Assembly (NCBI GenBank): GCA_022720335.1
Contig: JAIHVJ010000011.1
Location: 1 to 19,057, forward strand
Source: Collinsella sp.
GTDB lineage: Bacteria > Actinomycetota > Coriobacteriia > Coriobacteriales > Coriobacteriaceae
DNA length: 19,057 nucleotides
Direction of reading: 5' to 3'
Shown here piece by piece: positions 6,707 to 14,755 of this stretch. The notes under the pieces are model-generated. The model was not told the origin of the DNA. It saw only the letters and a program-made list of their open reading frames with translations, and did no database searches. Both the position numbers and the translations under genes were made by a program. The first letter of the stretch is position 1. Every line of letters begins with the position of its first letter.

Positions 6707-6743
6707 CCTTATGAGCTGTAGGTGTTGGCGGAAAACGAATCAA

Positions 6744-6991
6744 TTAGTATTCGATGCCCTGACGGGCTAGGAGGCCTTCGTCGAAGTAGTGTTTGACGGG
6801 TCGCATTTCGGTGACCAGGTCCGCGAGGTCTGCGAGGGGCAGCAGGCCGCGGCCGGTTAGCACGAGCTCCGTGGTGGCGGGCTTTATCGCAATCAGTTCC
6901 TCGACATCCTCTCGCGCCCCAAAGCAGCCTTCGTCTTGCCCTTGCCGTCGCCCGTATAGATCTGAACCTTGCCGACTTCCAGTGATGCCAT
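6744..6991 (-). pseudogene. Cob(I)yrinic acid a,c-diamide adenosyltransferase (CobO/CobA/BtuR), internally deleted
   Basis: On the minus strand an ATG at 6991, preceded by AGGA six bases upstream, opens a frame encoding VQIYTGDGKGKTKAALG, the CobO P-loop (usual form GDGKGKTTAALG, so Thr is replaced by Lys). After about 25 codons the family match switches to another frame. That frame encodes EDVEELI, TTELVLTGRG, ADLVTEM and VKHYFDEGLLARQGIEY to a TAA at 6744, the conserved C-terminus of the same family. The original frame stops about eight codons later at TGA. The region spans 248 bases against roughly 550-600 for an intact gene, so about 100 codons, including the core that contributes to corrinoid binding, are missing at a junction near 6910-6920, with a frameshift. 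The intact enzyme adenosylates corrinoids for coenzyme B12. A collapsed assembly is a possible alternative. Confidence 0.85.
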
Positions 6992-7083
6992 ATCTGTCCT
7001 TTCGTGCCCGGCGTCGGTTTATCGTCGCTTTGGTTGGGTATTCTAGAAACCATTATCAACCCCAGTAGATGGAGTTCAAGCAG

Positions 7084-8976
7084 ATGGAGATGGATGACAA
7101 CAAGCGTAGACGGAATATGATCCTCTACGTGCTCATCGCCTTCGTCGTCTACCTCGTGCTCTCGACCGTTCTGTTCCCCAACATCGGTCACACGCAGCAG
7201 ATTACGAAGACCGACTACTCGACGTTTGTCAAAGCGCTCGATAAGAAGAGCGTCGACAAGGTCGAGTACAACACGGACGATTACACCATTTATTACACCA
7301 AGAAGGGCGAGGACAAGAACATCGCCTATAAGACGACCGGTGTGCCGAATGATGCGGGCTTTACCGATCGCGTGCTTGAGTCTGGCGCTTCGCTGGAGTC
7401 GGTCGTTCCCGATAAAAACTCGGGTTTGATGACCTACTACCTGCTCACTCTCATTCTTCCCATGGCGATTTTCTTCCTCATCGGTTGGTGGCTTAACCGC
7501 CGCATGAAGAAGGCTATGGGCGATGACGGCCCGTCGATGAACTTTGGTGGCGGCGGTTTTGGCGGCGGCGGACTGGGTAAGTCCGGCGCGCGCGTGATCG
7601 CCTCCAAGGACGTGGGCGTGACCTTTAAGGACGTCGCCGGCCAGGAAGAGGCCAAGGAGTCTCTCAAGGAGGTCGTCGACTTTCTGGAGAAGCCGCAGCG
7701 CTACGAGGAGATCGGCGCCAAGCTGCCGCGCGGTGCTCTCCTTGTTGGCCCTCCGGGTACCGGTAAGACCCTGCTTGCCAAGGCTGTTGCCGGCGAGGCC
7801 GGTGTTCCGTTCTTTAGCATTTCGGGCTCTGAGTTCGTTGAGATGTTTGTTGGTCGCGGCGCTGCAAAGGTTCGTGACCTGTTTAAGCAGGCCAAGGAAA
7901 AGGCCCCGTGTATCGTCTTTATCGATGAGATCGATACCATCGGTAAGAAGCGCGATGGCGGCGGCTTTAGCGGCAACGACGAGCGCGAGCAGACGCTCAA
8001 TCAGTTGCTGACCGAGATGGATGGCTTCGATAACCACAAGGGTATCGTTGTCCTCGCTGCCACCAACCGTCCCGACAGTCTCGATCCCGCTCTACTGCGC
8101 CCCGGTCGTTTTGACCGCCGCATCCCCGTCGAGTTGCCCGATCTGACCGGCCGTAAGAACATCCTCGAGCTCCACGCCAAGAGTGTGAAGACCAAGCCGC
8201 CGATCGATCTGACCGCGATTGCCCGTGCCACGCCCGGTGCCTCGGGCGCCGACCTGGCCAATATCATCAACGAGGGCGCCCTGCGCGCCGTTCGCGAAGG
8301 TCGCAAGCGTGCAACCCAGGACGACTTCGAGGAGTCGGTGGAGGTCGTCATTGCCGGCCAACAGCGTAAGTCCACGGTGCTTTCCGACCACGAGAAGCAG
8401 GTCGTTTCCTACCATGAGATCGGCCATGCCATTGTTGCCGCTCGCCAGAAGGGCTCTGCGCCGGTCACGAAGATCACCATCGTGCCACGCACGAGCGGTG
8501 CTCTGGGCTACACCATGCAGGTCGAGGAGGATGAGCGCTTCCTGACCACGCGCCAGGAGGTCCTGGACAAGCTCGCCGTCTACTGCGGTGGCCGTGCGGC
8601 CGAGGAGCTCATCTTTGGAGAGATGACGACCGGCGCCGCCAACGATATCGAGCAGGCCACCAAGCTCGCCCGCAACATGGTGACGCGCTTTGGTATGTCC
8701 GACGAGTTTGGCATGATGGCGCTCGGTACCGTCCAGAATGCGTACCTCAACCAGGACACGTCGCTCACCTGCGCCCCCGGCACGGCTGAGCGTGTGGACG
8801 CGATTGTCGCTAAGTTGATCGAGGACGCGCACGACCGCGCCCTGCAGATCCTCAAGGAAAACAAGTTCAAGCTCCACGAGCTGGCTCGTTATCTGTACAA
8901 GAAGGAGACGATCACGGGCGAGGAGTTCATGAACCTCCTCACGCGCGAGAATCCGCTGATGCCCAAGCAGCAGTAA
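7084..8976 (+). CDS. ftsH: ATP-dependent zinc metalloprotease FtsH
   Basis: The 630-residue membrane-anchored AAA+ protease degrades misassembled membrane proteins and short-lived regulators. Order: membrane segment 1 (about 12-31), an extracytoplasmic domain (about 32-115), membrane segment 2 (about 117-135), a Gly-rich linker, and the AAA domain with Walker A GPPGTGKT (222-229), Walker B IVFIDEID (277-284) and the second region of homology (TNRPDSLDPALLRPGRFDRR). The peptidase domain has the zinc motif HEIGH (444-448; most FtsH have HEAGH) and the zinc-ligand region near AANDIEQAT. The ATG at 7084 has GGAG nine bases upstream. An in-frame ATG at 7069 adds five residues but lacks an SD. A TATTCT -10-like element lies at 7039-7044. 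A strong terminator follows, so it seems to be monocistronic. Confidence 0.97.
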   Translation: MEMDDNKRRRNMILYVLIAFVVYLVLSTVLFPNIGHTQQITKTDYSTFVKALDKKSVDKVEYNTDDYTIYYTKKGEDKNIAYKTTGVPNDAGFTDRVLESGASLESVVPDKNSGLMTYYLLTLILPMAIFFLIGWWLNRRMKKAMGDDGPSMNFGGGGFGGGGLGKSGARVIASKDVGVTFKDVAGQEEAKESLKEVVDFLEKPQRYEEIGAKLPRGALLVGPPGTGKTLLAKAVAGEAGVPFFSISGSEFVEMFVGRGAAKVRDLFKQAKEKAPCIVFIDEIDTIGKKRDGGGFSGNDEREQTLNQLLTEMDGFDNHKGIVVLAATNRPDSLDPALLRPGRFDRRIPVELPDLTGRKNILELHAKSVKTKPPIDLTAIARATPGASGADLANIINEGALRAVREGRKRATQDDFEESVEVVIAGQQRKSTVLSDHEKQVVSYHEIGHAIVAARQKGSAPVTKITIVPRTSGALGYTMQVEEDERFLTTRQEVLDKLAVYCGGRAAEELIFGEMTTGAANDIEQATKLARNMVTRFGMSDEFGMMALGTVQNAYLNQDTSLTCAPGTAERVDAIVAKLIEDAHDRALQILKENKFKLHELARYLYKKETITGEEFMNLLTRENPLMPKQQ

Positions 8977-9003
8977 AGCCGCGGCCGAGCCAGTAAACGC
9001 CGA

Positions 9004-9040
9004 CGCCCCATTTGAGCAGCTTTCTCAAATGGGGCGTTTT
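9004..9040 (+). terminator. Rho-independent terminator of ftsH
   Basis: A perfect 13-bp stem CGCCCCATTTGAG/CTCAAATGGGGCG (9004-9016 with 9024-9036) with a 7-base loop is followed by TTTT. It begins 27 bases after the ftsH stop and precedes the DUF523 ribosome site. Confidence 0.9.
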
Positions 9041-9057
9041 GCTTGAGAGGGATGGAA

Positions 9058-9513
9058 ATGAAGATCGTGGTGAGCGCCTGCTTGATGGGCGAGAGCTGCA
9101 AGTATAACGGGCTCGACAACTATCATCGCGAGTTGGTCGAGGCCTGCGAGCGTACGGGGACCGAGGTCCTCTTGGTGTGCCCTGAGGTCTTTGGCGGCCT
9201 GCCCACGCCGCGCAGGCCGTCCGAGATTGTGAACGGCGAGGTCCGTACCTGCGAGGGTGCCTCGGTCGATCGCGAGTTTCGCCTGGGCGCTCAACGTGCG
9301 CTCGATATGTGCGAGCAGGCGGGCGGCCCGTCCGAGATTGCTGCGTGCGTCTTGCAGGACCGCAGTCCCTCGTGCGGCGCGGGTCGCATCTACGACGGTA
9401 CCTTTAGCGGTACGCTCACCGCGGGCAACGGCGTCTTCGTTGATCTGTTGCTGCGTCACGGCTATCGCGTTATACCAGCTAGCGAGTTCGACCCCAGCAT
9501 GCTGGAGCAATAA
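9058..9513 (+). CDS. DUF523 family protein (YbbK-like)
   Basis: This 151-residue cytosolic protein matches DUF523, a widespread family without an established activity. Conserved cysteine motifs are visible: SACLMGESCKYNG (6-18), CPEVFGGLPTPRRPSE (41-56), CVLQDRSPSCG (97-107) and the closing TGNGV-like segment TAGNGVFVDLLL. The arrangement of conserved Cys suggests metal or thiol chemistry, but that is inference. The ATG at 9058 is chosen because AGAGGG ends six bases before it; an ATG at 9052 and a TTG at 9043 are in frame but less well placed. It stands between two hairpin terminators and may be read from its own weak promoter or by read-through from ftsH. The stop codon abuts the next hairpin. 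Confidence 0.9.
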   Translation: MKIVVSACLMGESCKYNGLDNYHRELVEACERTGTEVLLVCPEVFGGLPTPRRPSEIVNGEVRTCEGASVDREFRLGAQRALDMCEQAGGPSEIAACVLQDRSPSCGAGRIYDGTFSGTLTAGNGVFVDLLLRHGYRVIPASEFDPSMLEQ

Positions 9514-9552
9514 AAAACCACCACAAGGGCACTGCTCCCTTGTGGTGGTTTT
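9514..9552. terminator. Bidirectional terminator between DUF523 and the dehydrogenase
   Basis: A perfect 16-bp stem (9514-9529 with 9537-9552, arm AAAACCACCACAAGGG) and a 7-base loop start directly after the DUF523 stop. The minus-strand gene ends ten bases beyond, at 9562. A-tracts on the left and T-tracts on the right give a U-run in either direction, so it can end both convergent transcripts. It closely resembles the hairpin at 17155-17195. Confidence 0.92.
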
Positions 9553-9561
9553 GGGCTAGGC

Positions 9562-10644
9562 CTAGAGCGTGTGGCCGTAGGCGTCGGCGGCCTTGATGGC
9601 GGCGGCGAACATTTCGTCGGTGAAGGGCTCCGGGTTGCCTTGCTTCCACTCGTTGGTGGCGTGTGCGTATTCGCACAGGGCAGGGATGTCGGCCTCGGAA
9701 AGTCCGACCTGCTCAAGCGTTACGGGCAGGCCCATCTGCTTGTTAAAGGCGGCGTAGCGTTCAAGGCTCTCGGTATCGCCCGTATAGGCAAACAGCACGA
9801 GCACGCCCAGGCTCACGACCTCACCGTGCAGATAGGTTCCCTCGCGCGGAATGCTGCACGTCGCATTGTAGAACGCGTGCGCCACGCTCGAGTTGTAGTA
9901 GTAATCGTTTTGGTTGGTCAGGTTCGAGACATAGCCCGTGTTGACCACGATGTCGAGCGCGATCTGCTTGACGGCCTCGCTCGACAGATTCCGGCGCACG
10001 TCCTCAAGACCCTGGACGCCATAAGTAAACAGCGGCTCGGAGCAGGTGTGGGCGAGTGCCAGGCCAAGACCGGCGGTATGCTCCAAATTACCGGCGCTCG
10101 TGGCGTATTCGACCTCGGGCTGCTTGGACAGGGCATCGCCCACGCCGGCCCAGAAGTACTCCGCCGGAGCTTCGGCGATAATCTTGGGGTTGATGAAGAT
10201 ATTCGCAGGTCGGTTGGGGTACGAATATCCCTCGAGCGAGCCGTCGTCGTTGTACACGACGGCAATGGCGGTCGCGGCCGAGCAGTTGGAACAGATCGTC
10301 GGGACGGTGAAGACGATCTTCTTGAGCTCGATGGCTGCGGTCTTCACGGTGTCGAGTGCCTTGCCGCCGCCACAGGCGATAAGCACGTCTGCCTGCTGGC
10401 AAGCGGGGGAGTTCACGACCTTGGCGATATTGGCGCGCGTACTGTTGGTGCCGTAGACGCGCGTCTCCAGAATCTCGACGTCGGTACCTTCAAGCGCCGC
10501 CTCGATGCCCGGCAGCGCCGCAGCCAGGGCTCGCTTGCCACCAATGATGGCGACTTTCTTCGCGCCGTACTCCGCCAGTGCGGCGGGCAGCTTGGTAAAG
10601 CAATCCTCGCCGACGGTGTAGTCGCTCATTCCGATTGTGCGCAT
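9562..10644 (-). CDS. Iron-containing alcohol dehydrogenase family protein, glycerol-dehydrogenase-like
   Basis: The 360-residue protein belongs to the group III (GldA/iron) dehydrogenases, which oxidise polyols or alcohols with NAD(P). The nucleotide-binding GGGKALDTVKTAA lies at 92-104. Metal-ligand candidates are Asp170 in AGVGDALSK, His256 in VAHAFYNAT and His273 in YLHGEVVSLGVLVLF, matching the Asp-His-His pattern of glycerol dehydrogenase. TVPTICSNCSAATAIAVVY corresponds to the TxPTxxxxxS segment by the active site. The specific substrate (glycerol, another diol, or an aldehyde) cannot be fixed from sequence. The ATG ending at 10642 has AGAAGG five bases upstream. It is a single gene, divergent from the ileS T-box leader and convergent with DUF523. 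Confidence 0.9.
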   Translation of the reverse strand: MRTIGMSDYTVGEDCFTKLPAALAEYGAKKVAIIGGKRALAAALPGIEAALEGTDVEILETRVYGTNSTRANIAKVVNSPACQQADVLIACGGGKALDTVKTAAIELKKIVFTVPTICSNCSAATAIAVVYNDDGSLEGYSYPNRPANIFINPKIIAEAPAEYFWAGVGDALSKQPEVEYATSAGNLEHTAGLGLALAHTCSEPLFTYGVQGLEDVRRNLSSEAVKQIALDIVVNTGYVSNLTNQNDYYYNSSVAHAFYNATCSIPREGTYLHGEVVSLGVLVLFAYTGDTESLERYAAFNKQMGLPVTLEQVGLSEADIPALCEYAHATNEWKQGNPEPFTDEMFAAAIKAADAYGHTL

Positions 10645-10771
10645 GGCAGCCTTCTTTCGTTAGTTAAAGTGCTTTCAGGTATTTTGCTCCTAGAGAAGGC
10701 TAACGACCACGAGAAATTTCTTACGTATGAAACCAGTGTTGAGGGTTTTTCGCCGGCGCGGAACGTGCTAG

Positions 10772-10777
10772 CATACT
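10772..10777 (+). promoter_or_regulatory. Possible -10 of the ileS T-box leader
   Basis: CATACT at 10772-10777 lies about 18 bases after a weak -35-like TTTCGC (10748-10753). It would start the transcript near 10784, immediately before the conserved T-box stem I sequences. The -35 match is poor. Confidence 0.35.
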
Positions 10778-10783
10778 CCGCAT

Positions 10784-11088
10784 AAGCGTTGATGGGGACG
10801 AGTAGTCGGCCGTCCGCATGCCACAGAGAGCGGGGAGCGCTGAGAACCCGTGCATGCGACCGATGAAAATCACCCCGGAGCTGCGGTCCCAACGGACGTG
10901 CCGCGCAGGCACGTCTTAGTAGATATCGCCGAGATGGTCGTCGATACAGGCCAGCCGAGTAACGGATGCGAGCGCGCGAATACGCGGGCGAGGGCATCTA
11001 AGCTGGGTGGTTAAACGAAGAGCTTTTGCGGGCATACAGCCCGTTTTTGTGGCGCTTCGTCCCAGCTTGCAGGGACGGGCGCTTTTTT
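10784..11088 (+). ncRNA. T-box leader of ileS (tRNA-Ile-sensing riboswitch)
   Basis: The leader has the GGGGACGAGTAGTCGG stem I start typical of T-boxes. Below the specifier loop GGGG (10794-10797) can pair with CCCC (10873-10876); above it GTCGG (10805-10809) can pair with CCGAT (10860-10864), and CGCATG (10815-10820) with CATGCG (10853-10858). The 3' side of the loop reads GAAAATCAC, placing ATC, an isoleucine codon, at 10869-10871. A perfect 8-bp hairpin GACGTGCC/GGCACGTC follows (10895-10915). The antiterminator is AAGCTGGG (11000-11007) with CCCAGCTT (11061-11068) plus CGAAG (11016-11020) with CTTCG (11055-11059). Its bulge TGGTTAAA (11008-11015) contains UGGU, complementary to ACCA, the expected end of tRNA-Ile with discriminator A. 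Uncharged tRNA-Ile should stabilise it and allow ileS transcription. Confidence 0.93.
11052..11088 (+). terminator. T-box-controlled attenuator terminator of ileS
   Basis: CGTCCC (11058-11063) pairs with GGGACG (11072-11077), and below a small internal loop GCGC (11052-11055) pairs with GCGC (11079-11082). Six Ts follow at 11083-11088. The left arm shares bases 11055-11063 with the antiterminator, so the two folds exclude each other. A smaller hairpin with TTTTT (CGGGC/GCCCG, about 11030-11047) lies within the antiterminator loop. Confidence 0.88.
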
Positions 11089-11131
11089 GGTGCCCAACGG
11101 GCGTGCGCGCCCACGACATGAAAGGGGTACC

Positions 11132-13933
11132 GTGGCAAACGAGTACAAGCAGACGATGAATCTGCCCAAAACCGGTTTTCCCATGCGTGCCGGTCTTTCC
11201 AAGTCCGAGCCCAAGCGACTCAAGGACTGGCAGGACAACAAGGTCTACGAGCAGGTTCTAAAGAAGAACGAGGGTCACAAGAAGTTCGTGCTGCACGACG
11301 GCCCTCCGTACGCCAACGGCCCGATCCACATCGGCCACGCCATGAACAAGATCTCCAAGGACATGATCAACCGTTACTGGATGATGCAGGGCTATGAGGT
11401 TCCCTATGTTCCCGGTTGGGACTGCCACGGTCAGCCGATCGAACATAAGGTCGAGGAGAAGCTCGGCACCGAGAAGTTCAACCAGACCTCCACGGCTAAG
11501 ATCCGCGAGCTTTGCAACAAGTTCGCTGTCGAGAACATCGAGCTCCAGAAGGCTGGCTTCCGTCGCCTTGGCGTGCTTGGCGACTGGGACAACCCGTATC
11601 TGACGCTCTATCACCAGCATGACGCCGCCGACATCGAGGTCTTCAAGGCCATGTTCGACAAGGGCATGATCTATCGCGGCCACAAGCCCGTCCACTGGTG
11701 CAAGCACTGCCACACCGCGCTGGCCGAGGCTGAGATCGAGTACTCCGACGAGACGAGCCCGTCCATCTTCGTGCGCTTTGAGATGACCTCCAAGCCCGCC
11801 GGCCTCGAGAACTTCGACGGCCCGGTTGACTTTATCATCTGGACGACCACGCCGTGGACCATCCCCTCCGACCAGGCCGTTTCTCTCAAGCCCGGCGCCG
11901 CCTACGTCGCCGTTGAGCACGACGGCCGCGCCGAGGTCATGCTCGAGGACCTGGCTCCCAAGTGCTGCGAGGAGTTTGGCTGGGAGTACACCCCGGTTGT
12001 GGTCGACGGCAAGCCCTATGTGGTTCCCGCCGAGACCTTCCACCACATCCACTACAAGCAGCCGATCTTTGACGGCGTTGAGGGCGTGGCGCTGCTGGCC
12101 GATTACGTCGGTGTCGATGACGGTACCGGTATCGTCCACAACTCTCCCGGCCACGGCGTCGACGACTACTTCGCCTGCCTCAAGGAGGGCATCACCGACA
12201 TTTGCATGCCGGTCGATGACGACGGCAAGTTCTACACCGGCGAGGAGTTTGGTACCGGTGGCCCCTTCAGCGGTATGGACACCGATGAGTCCAACCCGCA
12301 CATCATCGAGTTCCTGCGCGAGCGTGGCACCCTGGTCCTCGAGAAGAAGATCACGCACAGCTATCCGCACTGCTGGCGCTGCAAGCACCCGGTGCTCTTC
12401 CGTGCTACCGACCAGTGGTTTGTCTCGATGGACAAGACCGGTTTGCGCGAGCAGGCTGGCAAAGAGGTCCGCGAGAACGTCAAGTGGTATCCGGCCCACG
12501 CCGCCAACCGCATCGGCGCCATGGTCGAGCAGCGTCCCGACTGGTGCATCAGCCGTCAGCGCAACTGGGGCGTGCCTATCCCCAGCTACACCTGCGCCGA
12601 CTGCGGCGAGAAGGTCATGAACGACGCTACGCTCGACGCAGTCATCAAGCTCTTCCACGAGAAGGGCTCCGACGCCTGGTTCACCGACGCTCCCGAGAGT
12701 TACCTGGGCGAGGCCTGCGTCTGCCCCAAGTGCGGCGGCCATCATCTCAAGGCAGATAAGGACATCCTCGACGTGTGGTGGGATTCCGGCGTCTCCTGGA
12801 AGGCCGTCTGCGAGTACCGTCCCGAGCTGGAGTATCCGGCGGATGTGTACCTCGAGGGCTCCGACCAGCACCGCGGTTGGTTCCAGAGCTCGCTGCTCAC
12901 CTCGGTGGGTGCCAACGGCCATGCTCCGTACAAGGCGGTCGTCTCGCAGGGCTTCACGCTCGACGGTCAGGGCCGCAAGATGTCCAAGTCGCTCGGCAAC
13001 GTCATCGACCCCAACAAGGTCTGCGACGAGATGGGCGCTGACATCATTCGCCTGTGGGTCGCCTCGGTCGACACCAGCTCCGACGTTTCCATCGACCACG
13101 AGATTCTCGCACGTACGTCTGATGCCTACCGTCGTTTCCGCAACACGCTGCGCTTCTTGCTCTCCGAGCTCGAGGGTCAGTTTGAGCCCGAGACCGACGG
13201 CGTCGCCTTTGCCGACCTGTTGCCGCTCGACAAGCTCATGGTTGCCCGTCTGACCCAGGTCCAGGCCGAGGTCGACGACGCTTACTCTTGCTACGAGTTC
13301 CCGCGCGCTTACCGTGCGCTCTACGACTTCGTGGTTACCGAGCTCTCCAACGTGTATCTCGACGCCCTGAAGGACCGTCTGTACTGTGAGAAGCCCGGCT
13401 CGCTCGAGCGCCGCAGCGCCCAGACCGTGCTGGCCGAGCTCTTCTCGATGCTCATGCGCGACCTTCAGCCGATCCTGTCCTACACGGTTGACGAGGCCAT
13501 GGCCTATGCGCCCGCCGGCTGCGTCGATCACCAGAAGTACGCCGCGCTGCTCGATTGGTACAAGTCGCCCATCACGTTCGACGAGGCCAATGAGTTTGAG
13601 GGCGTGCTCGAGGCTTCACTCGAGCTCCGTAGCGCCGTGACCAAGGCCCTTGAGGATGCCCGCTCCGCCGGTACCTTCACCAAGAGCCAGCAGGTCCGCG
13701 TCAAGGCGGTCGTTCCCGCCGAGATGTACGCGCTGCTGACCGGTGATAAGGCCGTCGACCTGGCCGAGTTCTACATCGTTTCCGATGTTGAGCTGACCCA
13801 GGGCGAGGAACTCTCCGTTGCCATCGAGGCAGCCGAGGGCGAGTGCTGCGACCGTTGCTGGAACTACCGCACCACCGTCGGCGAGTACAACGGCCACGCG
13901 CATATCTGCAAGCGCTGCGCGAATGCCCTTTAA
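11132..13933 (+). CDS. ileS: Isoleucine--tRNA ligase
   Basis: The 933-residue class I synthetase charges tRNA-Ile and hydrolyses mischarged Val. It has the HIGH signature in ANGPIHIGHAMNK (His66-His69), the start of the editing domain around IIWTTTPWTIPSD, the KMSKS loop in GRKMSKSLGN (616-620), the anticodon-binding helical domain, and a C-terminal zinc finger CCDRCW...CKRC (905-929). Length and the C-terminal finger fit the bacterial IleS1 type. The GTG at 11132 is chosen because AAAGGGG lies five bases before it and the protein then starts with MANEYKQTMNLPKTGFPMR, a typical IleS N-terminus. Upstream in-frame codons belong to the terminator of the leader. Expression should rise when tRNA-Ile is uncharged, through the T-box 44 bases upstream. 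Confidence 0.98.
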   Translation: MANEYKQTMNLPKTGFPMRAGLSKSEPKRLKDWQDNKVYEQVLKKNEGHKKFVLHDGPPYANGPIHIGHAMNKISKDMINRYWMMQGYEVPYVPGWDCHGQPIEHKVEEKLGTEKFNQTSTAKIRELCNKFAVENIELQKAGFRRLGVLGDWDNPYLTLYHQHDAADIEVFKAMFDKGMIYRGHKPVHWCKHCHTALAEAEIEYSDETSPSIFVRFEMTSKPAGLENFDGPVDFIIWTTTPWTIPSDQAVSLKPGAAYVAVEHDGRAEVMLEDLAPKCCEEFGWEYTPVVVDGKPYVVPAETFHHIHYKQPIFDGVEGVALLADYVGVDDGTGIVHNSPGHGVDDYFACLKEGITDICMPVDDDGKFYTGEEFGTGGPFSGMDTDESNPHIIEFLRERGTLVLEKKITHSYPHCWRCKHPVLFRATDQWFVSMDKTGLREQAGKEVRENVKWYPAHAANRIGAMVEQRPDWCISRQRNWGVPIPSYTCADCGEKVMNDATLDAVIKLFHEKGSDAWFTDAPESYLGEACVCPKCGGHHLKADKDILDVWWDSGVSWKAVCEYRPELEYPADVYLEGSDQHRGWFQSSLLTSVGANGHAPYKAVVSQGFTLDGQGRKMSKSLGNVIDPNKVCDEMGADIIRLWVASVDTSSDVSIDHEILARTSDAYRRFRNTLRFLLSELEGQFEPETDGVAFADLLPLDKLMVARLTQVQAEVDDAYSCYEFPRAYRALYDFVVTELSNVYLDALKDRLYCEKPGSLERRSAQTVLAELFSMLMRDLQPILSYTVDEAMAYAPAGCVDHQKYAALLDWYKSPITFDEANEFEGVLEASLELRSAVTKALEDARSAGTFTKSQQVRVKAVVPAEMYALLTGDKAVDLAEFYIVSDVELTQGEELSVAIEAAEGECCDRCWNYRTTVGEYNGHAHICKRCANAL

Positions 13934-14003
13934 GGCACGGTAACTCGGCATTTTAGTTATTGGGAGAATTTGGACGCCTTCGGCCCATTTGCTCCGCTGA
14001 ATA

Positions 14004-14042
14004 AAAGCGGCATTCTGTTTTTCGGAATGCCGCTTTCTTTTT
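14004..14042 (+). terminator. Rho-independent terminator of ileS
   Basis: The 12-bp stem AAAGCGGCATTC/GAATGCCGCTTT (14004-14015 with 14025-14036) closes on a T-rich 9-base loop and is followed by CTTTTT. It lies 70 bases after the ileS stop. Confidence 0.92.
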
Positions 14043-14097
14043 ATGCTGGTTATTTATCTGGCGTTAGCGAATATGTCGTGCGCTCTGCGTGTGGCAA

Positions 14098-14103
14098 TAT
14101 AAG
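14098..14103 (+). promoter_or_regulatory. Possible -10 element for lspA-rluD
   Basis: TATAAG at 14098-14103 is the best -10-like hexamer between the ileS terminator and lspA. No convincing -35 accompanies it (TGTCGT lies 18 bases upstream). A promoter is expected here because the terminator separates ileS from lspA. Confidence 0.35.
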
Positions 14104-14155
14104 ATGGTTAATTGCGTTAAACGGAATTCGATGTTCTTGAGGGTAGGGGATTGAT

Positions 14156-14755
14156 TTGGGTCGTGCTGGGGGTATGACGCCGCCTTTGCGTTGGCGGTTG
14201 GGTGTTGCTGGTGGGGTGGCGCTGGTTGTGCTGCTTCTTGACCAGCTGACCAAGCTTGCGGTTCGTGCCGTGGGCGACGCTTTGCATGTGACCGTCATCC
14301 CCGGTGTCATTGACTTTATGTTTGTCCGTAATATCGGTGCTGCCTTTAGCATGGGCGAGGGGCATGGCGTTGCGTTCGCTTTGCTGGCGCTTGCGGTCAT
14401 TGTCGCCATTGCCGTGTACTTGCTTCGCACGCCCCAGCTTGCTCGCTTGGAGGTTGTGGGCATGGCTATGGTCGTGGGTGGCGCCATTGGCAACGCGATC
14501 GATCGCCTGGCTTTTGGCTTTGTGACCGATTTTATTGCCACCACCTTCATCGACTTTCCCGTCTTTAACGTGGCCGATATCGGCATCACCGTAGGCGTTG
14601 TGCTTGCCCTCATCGGCTACATGTTCTTGAGCCCTGCGGCCCGCGAAGTCGATGCGACTGCCGAGCTCAATGCCCGTGATGAGGCCCGCGCCAAGCACAA
14701 AGCCAAGCAGCGTGGGGAGCGTGCCCGCAAGATTCGCGAAAGGAATGAGCGTTAA
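14156..14755 (+). CDS. lspA: Lipoprotein signal peptidase LspA
   Basis: The 199-residue membrane aspartyl protease (signal peptidase II) removes the signal peptide from diacylglyceryl prolipoproteins. About four membrane segments are visible (16-36, 70-90, 100-120 and 140-160). Conserved elements are LLLDQLTKLAV, FVRNIGAAFSM (Asn59), GGAIGNAIDRLAFGFVTDF and FNVADIGITVG, giving the catalytic pair Asp125 and Asp141. The C-terminus carries an unusually long basic, Ala/Arg/Lys-rich tail (about 165-199) predicted to be cytoplasmic. I chose the TTG at 14156, with AGGGGA five bases before it; the ATG at 14174 (193 aa) is possible but its purine run is too close. The stop overlaps the rluD start (TAATG), so the two are translationally coupled. 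Confidence 0.95.
   Translation: MGRAGGMTPPLRWRLGVAGGVALVVLLLDQLTKLAVRAVGDALHVTVIPGVIDFMFVRNIGAAFSMGEGHGVAFALLALAVIVAIAVYLLRTPQLARLEVVGMAMVVGGAIGNAIDRLAFGFVTDFIATTFIDFPVFNVADIGITVGVVLALIGYMFLSPAAREVDATAELNARDEARAKHKAKQRGERARKIRERNER

Noticed and set aside
6709..8037. A long minus-strand frame running from ftsH into the cobO remnant
   Set aside because: It is antisense to the ftsH 5' half, and over the cobO remnant it uses a frame different from either conserved CobO segment.
10712..10721. AGAAATTTCT palindrome upstream of the dehydrogenase
   Set aside because: It is a 10-bp AT-rich palindrome with no second copy in the region; too little to call an operator.
9571..10785. A 404-codon plus-strand open frame opposite the dehydrogenase
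   Set aside because: It is complementary to the dehydrogenase, which has its GGGK motif, metal ligands and a good SD. The plus-strand peptide has no recognisable features.
11258..13531. A 757-codon open frame on the minus strand opposite ileS
   Set aside because: It is the antisense shadow of a GC-rich gene with strong codon bias. The peptide is low-complexity in Val/Asp/Leu/Gly with no family motifs, and ileS is certain.
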